64,000 bases of DNA from assembly GCF_009828855.1 (NCBI RefSeq), contig NZ_WUAG01000002.1, positions 1,782,287-1,846,286 on the forward strand, written 5' to 3'. Every line of letters starts with the position of its first letter. Within the stretch, counting starts at the first letter, position 1. The translations under genes were made by a program, and so were the position numbers. This document shows positions 55,536-64,000 of the stretch, piece by piece. The stretch comes from Psychromonas sp. L1A2. Lineage in GTDB: Bacteria; Pseudomonadota; Gammaproteobacteria; Enterobacterales; Psychromonadaceae. The notes below the pieces were generated by a model that saw only the letters and a program-made list of their open reading frames with translations, made no database searches and had not been told where the DNA came from.

Positions 55536-58500
55536 ATGTCAGTAAGCGATCGTGGTGCGTTGATTAAAGCACAACTAGAAAAACACATTCTTTTGATTGA
55601 TGGTGGTATGGGCACCATGATCCAGGATCATAAATTTGAAGAAGCAGACTTTCGTGGCGAACGCTTTAAAGATTGGAATTCTGATTTAAAAGGTAATAAT
55701 GATTTATTAGTGCTTACTCAGCCTGAAGTCATTGCCAATATACATCGAGAATACCTTGATGCTGGTGCAGATATTCTTGAAACCAATACATTTAATGCAA
55801 CGACCATCGCAATGGCTGATTATGGAATGGAATCCATATCGGCAGAAATTAATTTACAAGCGGCTCGTATTGCCCGACGTGTTGCCGATGAAAAAACAGA
55901 TGAAACACCTGATCGCCCTCGTTTTGTAGCAGGTGTATTAGGCCCAACAAACCGTACTTGTTCTATTTCTCCTGATGTTAATGATCCTGCTTATCGTAAT
56001 GTTACCTTTGATGAATTAGTGGTTGCTTATATCGAATCAACTAAAGCCTTGATTAAAGGTGGTTGTGATTTAATTCTGATTGAAACTATTTTTGATACCT
56101 TAAATGCAAAAGCCGCTGTTTTTGCTGTTGAAACAGTATTTGAAGAGCTTGGTTATAAATTACCATTGATGATTTCCGGCACAATTACGGATGCATCGGG
56201 TCGTACCTTATCAGGCCAAACGACTGAAGCTTTTTACAATTCCCTACGCCATGCTGAACCACTTACTTTTGGTTTAAACTGTGCGTTAGGTCCTGACGAA
56301 TTACGTCAATACATTCAAGAAATGTCGCGTATTTCAGAAACCTATGTTTCTGCTCACCCTAATGCTGGTTTACCGAATGCCTTTGGTGAATATGATTTAG
56401 AAGCTGACGAAATGACAGTTCATATTAAAGAATGGGCTGAAAGTGGCTTCTTAAATCTAGTGGGTGGCTGTTGTGGTACTACACCTGCACATATTAAAGC
56501 TATGGCTGATGCGGTTGCTGATATCAAGCCTCGTCAATTACCAGAAATTGAAATAGCGTGTCGCTTAAGTGGTCTTGAAGCATTAACCATTCGTCATGAT
56601 TCCCTATTTCAAAACGTCGGTGAGCGAACTAATGTAACGGGCTCAGCACGTTTCAAGCGTTTGATTAAAGATGAATTATACGATGAAGCACTTGAAGTTG
56701 CGTTACATCAAGTAGAAGCCGGCGCTGATATTATCGATATCAACATGGATGAAGCGATGCTTGATTCATTATATGCGATGAAAAAATTCTTAAATTTATG
56801 CGCTTCTGAACCTGATATTTCACGTGTTCCAATCATGGTCGACTCTTCTAAATGGGAAATATTAGAAGAGGGCTTGAAGTGTGTGCAAGGTAAAGGGATT
56901 GTAAATTCAATCAGCATGAAAGAAGGTGTTGATAACTTTATTCACCAAGCTAAATTAATTCGTCGTTACGGTTTTGCTGTGATTGTGATGGCCTTCGATG
57001 AAGATGGCCAAGCAGATACACGTAAACGTAAATTTGAAATTTGTAAGCGTTCTTACGATATTTTAGTTAATCAAGTTGGTTTTCCTCCTGAAGATATTAT
57101 TTTTGATCCTAATATATTTGCAATCGCAACAGGGATTGAAGAGCATAACAACTATGCGGTTGATTTTATCGAGGCCGTTAAAGATATTAAAGATAACCTA
57201 CCACATGCAATGATTTCTGGTGGCGTCTCTAACGTATCATTCTCATTCCGCGGCAATAATCCCGTCCGAGAAGCGATTCATGCAGTATTCCTTTATTACT
57301 GTATTCAAAATGGTATGGATATGGGGATTGTTAATGCGGCTCAATTAGCTATATACGATGATATTCCTAAAGAATTAAAAGATGCCGTTGAAGATGTTGT
57401 ATTAAACAAACATGCCAACGGAACAGATGCATTATTAGATCTTGCTGAAAAATACCGTGGTGATGGTGCCGTTAAAGTTGATGACAAAAAAGCACTGGAA
57501 TGGAGAGCATTACCGGTTAATGAACGTATTGCACATGCTTTAGTAAAAGGCATCACTGAGTTTATTGAAGAAGATACAGAATTAGCACGACAAGCTGTGA
57601 ACATGCCTATCGAAGTCATTGAAGGTCCATTAATGGACGGCATGAATATAGTGGGTGATTTGTTTGGTGAAGGTAAAATGTTCTTACCGCAAGTGGTTAA
57701 ATCTGCGCGAGTAATGAAACAAGCCGTGGCTTATTTAAACCCTTATATCGAAGCAACAAAAGCGGTTGGCGCCACTAACGGTAAAGTGGTGATGGCAACG
57801 GTTAAAGGCGATGTGCACGATATTGGTAAAAATATTGTGGGTGTTATTTTACAATGTAATAACTATGAAATTATCGACCTTGGCGTGATGGTGCCGACTG
57901 AAAAAATTATTAAAACGGCATTAGAGCATAATGCTGATTTAATTGGTTTATCGGGATTAATTACACCTTCATTAGATGAAATGGTTTATGTTGCAAAAGA
58001 AATGCAACGTCAAGGTTTAACTATTCCATTACTGATTGGTGGAGCGACAACATCTAAAGCGCATACCGCAGTTAAAATTGAACAGAATTACGATCAACCT
58101 GTTGTTTATGTGTCTAACGCTTCGCGTGCTGTTGGTGTTTGTCAGAAGTTGTTAACACCTGCGCATAAGCCTGAGTTTGTTGATAAATTAAATTTAGATT
58201 ACGAACGTGTTCGTGAGCAACATGCAAATAAACGTCCGCGTAGTGCGCCAATTGGCTTGCCTCAAGCGCGTGCGAATGCTGCTAAATTAGATTGGGTAAA
58301 TTACCAACCTAAAGTGCCTAACAAGTTAGGTGTTCAAGTCTTTAAAACTATGCCGATCAGCGTGTTACGTGAATATATAGATTGGACGCCTTTCTTTATG
58401 ACGTGGGGATTAGCGGGTAAATATCCACGCATTCTTAAAGATGAAGTCGTTGGCGAAGAAGCAACGCGTTTATTTGCAGACGCATTAGCGATGTTAGATA

Positions 58501-59219
58501 CGGTAGAAGCGGAAGGTGAAATTAGCGCCGCTGGTATTGTTGGTATATTCCCAGCTAACAGCGTGGGTGATGATATTGAAATCTATACCGATGAAACACG
58601 AACTGAAGTTTTACAAGTGAGTAATCAATTACGTCAACAAACAGAGAAAAAAGCACCGTTTGTTAACCATTGTCTAGCAGATTATGTTGCGCCTAAGTCT
58701 TCGGGCGTTGCAGATTACATTGGTGCTTTTGCGGTAACTGGTGGTATTGGTGAACGAGAAGTTGCTGAGCGTTATAAAGCAGATAACGATGATTATAATG
58801 CCATATTAGTACAAGCTGTTTGTGACCGTTTAGCCGAAGCATTTGCTGAGTATTTACACCAACAAACACGTAAAGACTATTGGGGCTTTGCGGTTGATGA
58901 AACTCTAGGTAGCGATGATTTAATTCGCGAAAAATACCAAGGTATTCGTCCTGCACCAGGTTATCCTGCTTGTCCTGAACATACTGAAAAATCAGTTATT
59001 TGGGATTTAATGAATGTTGAGCAAGCGATTGGTATGGAGCTAACCTCAAGTTATGCAATGTATCCAGGTGCGGCAGTTTCAGGTTGGATTTTCTCTCATC
59101 CTGAAAGTCGTTATTTTGCGATAGCTCAGATTCAACAGGATCAAGTTGAAGATTATGCCAAACGTAAAGGTTGGGATATGCAAACAGCAGAACGTTGGTT
59201 GGGGCCTAATATTGGTTAG
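55536..59219 (+). CDS. metH: cobalamin-dependent methionine synthase MetH
   Basis: 1227 residues, full-length four-module MetH. Homocysteine domain with zinc ligands C249 (LNCALG) and C312/C313 (GGCCG); methyltetrahydrofolate domain ([22 protein letters not shown]); cap and B12 domain with the axial His in DVHDIGKNI (H761) and the [11 protein letters not shown] loop; and the C-terminal AdoMet reactivation domain ([15 protein letters not shown]). It methylates homocysteine to methionine. A 3'-proximal hairpin at 59326-59356 may end transcription. Confidence 0.97.
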   Translation: MSVSDRGALIKAQLEKHILLIDGGMGTMIQDHKFEEADFRGERFKDWNSDLKGNNDLLVLTQPEVIANIHREYLDAGADILETNTFNATTIAMADYGMESISAEINLQAARIARRVADEKTDETPDRPRFVAGVLGPTNRTCSISPDVNDPAYRNVTFDELVVAYIESTKALIKGGCDLILIETIFDTLNAKAAVFAVETVFEELGYKLPLMISGTITDASGRTLSGQTTEAFYNSLRHAEPLTFGLNCALGPDELRQYIQEMSRISETYVSAHPNAGLPNAFGEYDLEADEMTVHIKEWAESGFLNLVGGCCGTTPAHIKAMADAVADIKPRQLPEIEIACRLSGLEALTIRHDSLFQNVGERTNVTGSARFKRLIKDELYDEALEVALHQVEAGADIIDINMDEAMLDSLYAMKKFLNLCASEPDISRVPIMVDSSKWEILEEGLKCVQGKGIVNSISMKEGVDNFIHQAKLIRRYGFAVIVMAFDEDGQADTRKRKFEICKRSYDILVNQVGFPPEDIIFDPNIFAIATGIEEHNNYAVDFIEAVKDIKDNLPHAMISGGVSNVSFSFRGNNPVREAIHAVFLYYCIQNGMDMGIVNAAQLAIYDDIPKELKDAVEDVVLNKHANGTDALLDLAEKYRGDGAVKVDDKKALEWRALPVNERIAHALVKGITEFIEEDTELARQAVNMPIEVIEGPLMDGMNIVGDLFGEGKMFLPQVVKSARVMKQAVAYLNPYIEATKAVGATNGKVVMATVKGDVHDIGKNIVGVILQCNNYEIIDLGVMVPTEKIIKTALEHNADLIGLSGLITPSLDEMVYVAKEMQRQGLTIPLLIGGATTSKAHTAVKIEQNYDQPVVYVSNASRAVGVCQKLLTPAHKPEFVDKLNLDYERVREQHANKRPRSAPIGLPQARANAAKLDWVNYQPKVPNKLGVQVFKTMPISVLREYIDWTPFFMTWGLAGKYPRILKDEVVGEEATRLFADALAMLDTVEAEGEISAAGIVGIFPANSVGDDIEIYTDETRTEVLQVSNQLRQQTEKKAPFVNHCLADYVAPKSSGVADYIGAFAVTGGIGEREVAERYKADNDDYNAILVQAVCDRLAEAFAEYLHQQTRKDYWGFAVDETLGSDDLIREKYQGIRPAPGYPACPEHTEKSVIWDLMNVEQAIGMELTSSYAMYPGAAVSGWIFSHPESRYFAIAQIQQDQVEDYAKRKGWDMQTAERWLGPNIG

Positions 59220-59805
59220 TAATTACTTATTTTAAAGGTAGTTCAATATCCACTCTTACATTACTCTTTAATTAAACCTCTAAATATTATAGTGAAGTAA
59301 AATTCCTATACCAAAAATTAATTTGAACAACAGCTAATAGATTATTGGCTGTTGTTTAATAATATCTAAATTGTATTAACCATAACCAAAAAATTGAATA
59401 TTTAAACTCTTACTGTTTTGCGCTTTTTTAATAAAAATTCCTGAAAATAAATAACTACATTTGAGTTGCTTCTATTGAATTAATTTAGGATTTTCTCTGT
59501 ACTAGCTAAATATGAGTTGTCATATTTTTAGTAAATAATAGAGGGATAAAACCCTGATTTTTTTATTCGGTTATTTTTTGTGTTTTACGCAAAGATTAAT
59601 TAATAATCAAATTTACTATTGTAAGGGCTTTGTCTATAGTTATTACTTTAGGAGTGTTCTATTTCATTTTTAACGTTATCTTTTTAAGAAAAAAGAAAAA
59701 AGTATTAAAAAGGACAGCATAAATAATTAATTGTAATGCTGATTCTATTATCAATTATGTCGTACATAATTATTAGAAGTTTTAAAAGTCACGTGGGGAA
59801 TAATC
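59220..59805. other. upstream region of the giant adhesin gene
   Basis: 586 bp, very AT-rich, with the metH-side hairpin at 59326-59356 and the ribosome-binding site GGGGAA before the adhesin ATG. No ORF; no binding site for a known regulator was recognised. Confidence 0.4.
59326..59356. terminator. hairpin after metH
   Basis: AACAACAGC (59326-59334) and GCTGTTGTT (59348-59356) form a perfect 9-bp stem; the T-tail is short. Confidence 0.5.
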
Positions 59806-62800
59806 ATGGCCGAACAGAATAATCCAGTTAATGAAAGCAAAGATACTGATGTTGAATTAACGACAGAGCAGTTAATTCAAGCTAAAGATCAATTAAATCA
59901 GTCTGGAGAAGCATTAACCTCAGCCGAACCACAATTCCCCCCACTAATCGATGACGAAACTGTCAATTCTGATGCTGCGAAACCTAATGTGCCTGAATCT
60001 GCTGCTCCAGGTGACATAAACCCCGACATTGATGTGAATGATCTCGAAGCGATACTTGCACTTGGTGAAGAAGTTTTTGATTTAGATATCGAAACCGCGG
60101 CTGGTGAAGAATCGGGCGGTGGTTTTACAATTGTTGATTTCGAGCGAGATGCACAAGAAACAATCGCAACCACTAACTTTCAAACTACAGGCTTAGATGA
60201 TGACGCTTCCCCAATCGTCACATTTACAGATGATAGTTTAAACAATATTAATGCTACTGCCGATGGTATAAGTGATAATTCAGTACCTACTCTAACAATC
60301 ACCAGCTCAAATGACTTTACTGAAGATGATGGCAGTGCCGTAGAAGGCGCAGTGGTATCAACGTTTGAAACAACCGATGAAGATGGCGATGATGTCACGG
60401 TTACCTTAAGCGATACGATTAATTATGAAATTGTGGGTAACACCGTTGTCTTAACCGAAGCTGGCGCAGCATTAGTTAATAGTGGTGAAGAGCTACCTGC
60501 TTATACCTTAACCGTGAACGACGGCACCGCTGATGGTGACACGGTCAGTGATGATCCAAGTGTCACGACAGTAAACGATATCCCAACGATCACCATTACC
60601 AGCTCAAATGACTTTACTGAAGATGATGGCAGTGCCGTAGAAGGCGCAGTGGTATCAACGTTTGAAACAACCGATGAAGATGGCGATGACGTCACGGTTA
60701 CCTTAAGCGATACGATTAATTATGAAATTGTGGGTAATACGGTTGTCTTAACCGAAGCTGGCGCAGCATTAGTTAATAGTGGTGAAGAGTTATCTGCTTA
60801 TACCTTAACCGTGAACGACGGCACCGCTGATGGTGACACGGTCAGTGATGATCCAAGTGTCACGACAGTAAACGATATCCCAACGATCACCATTACCAGC
60901 TCAAATGACTTTACTGAAGATGATGGCAGTGCCGTAGAAGGCGCAGTGGTATCAACGTTTGAAACGACCGATGAAGATGGCGATGACGTCACGGTGACCT
61001 TAAGCGATACGATTAATTACGAAATTGTGGGTAATACGGTTGTCTTAACCGAAGCTGGCGCAGCATTAGTTAATAGTGGTGAAGAGTTATCGGCTTATAC
61101 CTTAACCGTGAACGACGGCACAGCCGATGGCGACACCGTCAGTGATGATCCAAGTGTGACCACGGTAGATGATCCGACTATTGTAACGTCTGATATTGCT
61201 ACAACGGGTGAAGATACCTCGGTTACGATTGATGTGTTAGCGAATGATACTGATGTTGACGGCGTGGTCTCGCCTGTCGCTTCTGTGACCGATGGTGATA
61301 ACGGTACTGTGACGATCAATGATGATGGCACCGTGACTTACACACCGAATGCCGATTACAACGGCACTGATACGTTTACTTATACTAATGAAGATGGCAA
61401 CACTGAAACGGTCACTGTGACGGTTGAAGCGATGGCCGATGATACGGTTGTGGCTGCCGATAGCGCAACGACCGATGAAGACACGCCAATCACGATTGAT
61501 GTGTTAGCGAACGATACTGATGTTGATAACGGCGAAGTTTCACCGGTTGATACCGTGACGCAAGGTGCTAACGGCGCAGTTGCGATTAACGATGATGGCA
61601 CCGTGACTTACACGCCGAATGCCGATTTCAACGGCACGGACACGTTTACTTATACCAATATTGATGGCAACACTGAAACGGTTACTGTGACGGTAGATCC
61701 AATTGCAGATGACACCGTATTAGTCGCTGATAGCGCAACGACGAGTGAAGACACGCCGATTACGATTGATGTAGTCGCGAACGATACTGACGTTGATAAC
61801 GGCGAAGTTTCACCGGTTGATACCGTGACGCAAGGCTCGAATGGTACAGTTGCGATCAACGATAATGGTACGGTAACTTACACGCCGAATGCCGATTTCA
61901 ATGGTACGGACACGTTTACTTATACCAATGTCGATGGCAATACTGAAACGGTTACTGTGACGGTAGATCCAATTGCAGATGACACCGTATTAGTCGCTGA
62001 TAGCGCAACGACGAATGAAGACACACCAATTACCATTGATGTAGTCGCGAACGATACTGACGTTGATAACGGTGAAGTATCCCCCGTTGATACGGTCACG
62101 CAAGGCTCTAATGGCTCTGTGGCTATTAATGATGACGGCACGGTTACTTACACGCCGAATGCCGATTTCAATGGTACGGATACGTTTACTTATACCAATG
62201 TCGATGGTAATACTGAAACCGTGACGGTCACGGTTGATCCAATTGCAGATGACACCGTATTAGTCGCTGATAGCGCAACGACGAGTGAAGACACGCCGAT
62301 TACGATTGATGTAGTCGCGAACGATACTGACGTTGATAACGGCGAAGTTTCACCGGTTGATACCGTGACGCAAGGCTCGAATGGTACAGTTGCGATCAAC
62401 GATAATGGTACGGTAACTTACACGCCGAATGCCGATTTCAATGGTACGGACACGTTTACTTATACCAATGTCGATGGCAATACTGAAACGGTTACTGTGA
62501 CGGTAGATCCAATTGCAGATGACACCGTATTAGTCGCTGATAGCGCAACGACGAATGAAGACACACCAATTACCATTGATGTAGTCGCGAACGATACTGA
62601 CGTTGATAACGGTGAAGTATCCCCCGTTGATACGGTCACGCAAGGCTCGAATGGCTCTGTGGCTATTAATGATGACGGCACGGTTACTTACACGCCGAAT
62701 GCCGATTTCAATGGTACGGATACGTTTACTTATACCAATGTCGATGGTAATACTGAAACCGTGACGGTCACGGTTGATCCAATTGCAGATGATACGGTAT

Positions 62801-64000
62801 TGGTTGCTGACTCAGCGACAACGAATGAAGACACACCAATTACCATTGATGTAGTCGCGAACGATACTGACGTTGATAACGGTGAAGTATCCCCAGTTGA
62901 TACGGTCACGCAAGGGGCGAATGGCTCTGTGGCTATTAATGATGACGGCACGGTTACTTACACGCCGAATGCCGATTTCAATGGTACGGACACGTTTACT
63001 TATACCAATGAAGATGGCACTACTGAAACGGTCACTGTGACGGTAGATCCAATCGCAGATGATACGGTATTGGTTGCTGACTCAGCGACAACGAATGAAG
63101 ATACACCTGTGACGATTGATGTTACGGCGAACGATACTGACGTCGATAACGGCGAAGTATCCCCGGTTGATACCGTCACGCAAGGTGCTAACGGCGCAGT
63201 TGCGATTAATGATGACGGCACGGTAACCTACACGCCGAATGCCGATTTCAATGGCACGGATACGTTCACTTATACCAATGTCGATGGCAACACTGAAACG
63301 GTTACTGTGACGGTAGATCCAATTGCTGATGACACGGTATTGGTTGCTGACTCAGCAACGACGAATGAAGACACACCAATCACTATTGATGTAGTCGCGA
63401 ATGATACTGACGTTGATAACGGCGAAGTTTCACCGGTTGATACGGTCACGCAAGGCACTAACGGCACCGTGGCTATTAATGATGATGGTACGGTAACTTA
63501 CACGCCGAATGCCGATTACAACGGCACTGATACGTTTACTTATACCAATGAAGATGGCACCACTGAAACAGTGACTGTCACCGTTGACGCGGTAGCCGAT
63601 GACACGGTTGTGGTTGCCGACAACGCAACAACGAATGAAGATACCCCAATCACCATTGATGTAGTCGGTAATGATACGGATGTCGATAACGGTGAAGTTT
63701 CCCCGGTTGATACCGTGACGCAAGGCTCGAATGGTACAGTTGCGATCAACGATAATGGTACGGTAACTTATACGCCGAATGCCGATTTCAATGGTACGGA
63801 TACGTTTACTTATACTAATGTCGATGGCAACACTGAAACCGTGACGGTCACGGTTGATCCAATCGCAGATGACACGGTATTGGTTTCTGACTCAGCGACA
63901 ACGAACGAAGACACACCAATCACCATTGATGTTACGGCGAATGATACTGACGTTGATAACGGTGAAGTTTCACCAGTTGATACGGTCACGCAAGGCACTA
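59806..64000 (+). CDS. giant LapA-like repeat adhesin (5' part, runs off the window)
   Basis: The ATG at 59806 (GGGGAA upstream) opens a frame of 1398 codons with no stop before the window edge. Residues 1-165 resemble the LapA-type retention module: an acidic start, DLEAILALGEEV, then the cleavage-site-like TAAG at 97-100 (ETAAGEESGGGFTIVDFERD) and QTTGLDD. Residues about 166-462 are three 99-residue repeats (TITSSNDFTEDDGSAVEGA...); from about 463 onward, more than ten 90-residue repeats of the Big_9/cadherin-like kind (EDTPITIDVLANDTDVDNG, TVTYTPNADFNGTDTFTYTN). It should be exported by a type I system and held at the surface until LapG-type proteolysis under c-di-GMP control; this is by homology, since lapD, lapG and the exporter are not here. 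The minus-strand open frames across it are artefacts of the repeat. Confidence 0.88.
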   Translation, partial: MAEQNNPVNESKDTDVELTTEQLIQAKDQLNQSGEALTSAEPQFPPLIDDETVNSDAAKPNVPESAAPGDINPDIDVNDLEAILALGEEVFDLDIETAAGEESGGGFTIVDFERDAQETIATTNFQTTGLDDDASPIVTFTDDSLNNINATADGISDNSVPTLTITSSNDFTEDDGSAVEGAVVSTFETTDEDGDDVTVTLSDTINYEIVGNTVVLTEAGAALVNSGEELPAYTLTVNDGTADGDTVSDDPSVTTVNDIPTITITSSNDFTEDDGSAVEGAVVSTFETTDEDGDDVTVTLSDTINYEIVGNTVVLTEAGAALVNSGEELSAYTLTVNDGTADGDTVSDDPSVTTVNDIPTITITSSNDFTEDDGSAVEGAVVSTFETTDEDGDDVTVTLSDTINYEIVGNTVVLTEAGAALVNSGEELSAYTLTVNDGTADGDTVSDDPSVTTVDDPTIVTSDIATTGEDTSVTIDVLANDTDVDGVVSPVASVTDGDNGTVTINDDGTVTYTPNADYNGTDTFTYTNEDGNTETVTVTVEAMADDTVVAADSATTDEDTPITIDVLANDTDVDNGEVSPVDTVTQGANGAVAINDDGTVTYTPNADFNGTDTFTYTNIDGNTETVTVTVDPIADDTVLVADSATTSEDTPITIDVVANDTDVDNGEVSPVDTVTQGSNGTVAINDNGTVTYTPNADFNGTDTFTYTNVDGNTETVTVTVDPIADDTVLVADSATTNEDTPITIDVVANDTDVDNGEVSPVDTVTQGSNGSVAINDDGTVTYTPNADFNGTDTFTYTNVDGNTETVTVTVDPIADDTVLVADSATTSEDTPITIDVVANDTDVDNGEVSPVDTVTQGSNGTVAINDNGTVTYTPNADFNGTDTFTYTNVDGNTETVTVTVDPIADDTVLVADSATTNEDTPITIDVVANDTDVDNGEVSPVDTVTQGSNGSVAINDDGTVTYTPNADFNGTDTFTYTNVDGNTETVTVTVDPIADDTVLVADSATTNEDTPITIDVVANDTDVDNGEVSPVDTVTQGANGSVAINDDGTVTYTPNADFNGTDTFTYTNEDGTTETVTVTVDPIADDTVLVADSATTNEDTPVTIDVTANDTDVDNGEVSPVDTVTQGANGAVAINDDGTVTYTPNADFNGTDTFTYTNVDGNTETVTVTVDPIADDTVLVADSATTNEDTPITIDVVANDTDVDNGEVSPVDTVTQGTNGTVAINDDGTVTYTPNADYNGTDTFTYTNEDGTTETVTVTVDAVADDTVVVADNATTNEDTPITIDVVGNDTDVDNGEVSPVDTVTQGSNGTVAINDNGTVTYTPNADFNGTDTFTYTNVDGNTETVTVTVDPIADDTVLVSDSATTNEDTPITIDVTANDTDVDNGEVSPVDTVTQGT
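60301..61191 (+). repeat. three tandem 297-bp repeats in the adhesin gene
   Basis: The word ACCAGCTCAAATGAC recurs at 60301, 60598 and 60895, exactly 297 bp (99 codons) apart, and the copies are nearly identical over the whole unit. Confidence 0.95.
61192..64000 (+). repeat. 270-bp tandem repeat array in the adhesin gene, continuing past the window
   Basis: Units of exactly 270 bp (90 codons); the TATAC(C/T)AAT word starts at 61381, 61651, 61921, 62191, 62461, 62731, 63001, 63271, 63541 and 63811. Each unit encodes one cadherin-like domain with several calcium-binding-type Asp-rich loops. Units differ at scattered positions, except for a 540-bp pair described under findings. Confidence 0.95.

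Noticed and set aside
59898..63998. Series of minus-strand frames of 60-100 codons, rich in Ser/Thr/Val
   Set aside because: They recur every 270 or 297 bp and are antisense shadows of the adhesin repeats.

Overview
The window reads as chromosome of an AT-rich, cold-water-type marine gammaproteobacterium. The hslR-hslO-pckA block next to a complete gspC-N cluster, LexA/MetA/MetH of the gammaproteobacterial kind, a CsrB-type RNA, two secreted alginate lyases and a PEP-CTERM protein all fit the Psychromonas/Shewanella/Vibrio neighbourhood, with Psychromonas my best guess. That placement is inference from gene content and base composition only; no rRNA gene is present.

Layout. 1-6.7 kb: minus-strand genes for a class I phosphomannose isomerase (cut by the left edge), a PL7 alginate lyase, a MATE exporter, a helical-repeat envelope protein and a second PL7/PL18-like lyase. 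7-8.1 kb: a DsbA/FrnE-like oxidoreductase and a MITE-like element. 8.1-17.9 kb, minus strand: a translationally coupled pair (periplasmic solute-binding protein plus GGDEF-EAL protein), a Tat-exported class V aminotransferase, a GreA/B-like factor, an ABC exporter and a large HD-GYP protein that has lost its metal-binding signature. 18-20 kb: a 193-bp MITE with 6-bp flanking repeats and a Na+/H+ antiporter. 20.3-21.2 kb: a very long CsrB-like RNA built from 81-bp repeats. 21.3-31.4 kb: small hypotheticals, a PEP-CTERM protein, a methyltransferase, a divergent BenE/XRE-cupin pair, GNAT, DMT transporter, AcpH, a phosphoribosyltransferase and a nested MITE. 31.5-36.4 kb: D-lactate dehydrogenase, ScsB/ScsD-like thiol proteins, another MITE and a CAP-domain lipoprotein. 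36.8-39.9 kb: pckA, hslO, hslR. 40.2-51.5 kb: type II secretion operon gspC-N. 51.6-59.2 kb: lexA with SOS box, a SCO protein, a GNAT, metA with MetJ boxes, metH. 59.8-64 kb: the 5' part of a giant repeat adhesin with a LapA-type retention module, running off the right edge.

How it fits together. The alginate lyases have signal peptides and could leave the cell through the type II system; the N-terminal module of the adhesin points to type I secretion and LapD/LapG-type control by cyclic-di-GMP, and two c-di-GMP-family proteins are encoded here. CAGGATG, the loop motif repeated 16 times in the CsrB-like RNA, also sits on the ribosome-binding site of the degenerate HD-GYP gene and on the first possible start codon of gspC, which suggests (does not prove) that CsrA links secretion, c-di-GMP and the decoy RNA. 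Small inverted-repeat elements of at least two types are scattered between genes, one inserted inside another.

The most notable items are the expanded CsrB-like RNA, the catalytically dead HD-GYP protein, the nested MITEs, and the adhesin with a near-identical 540-bp internal duplication.
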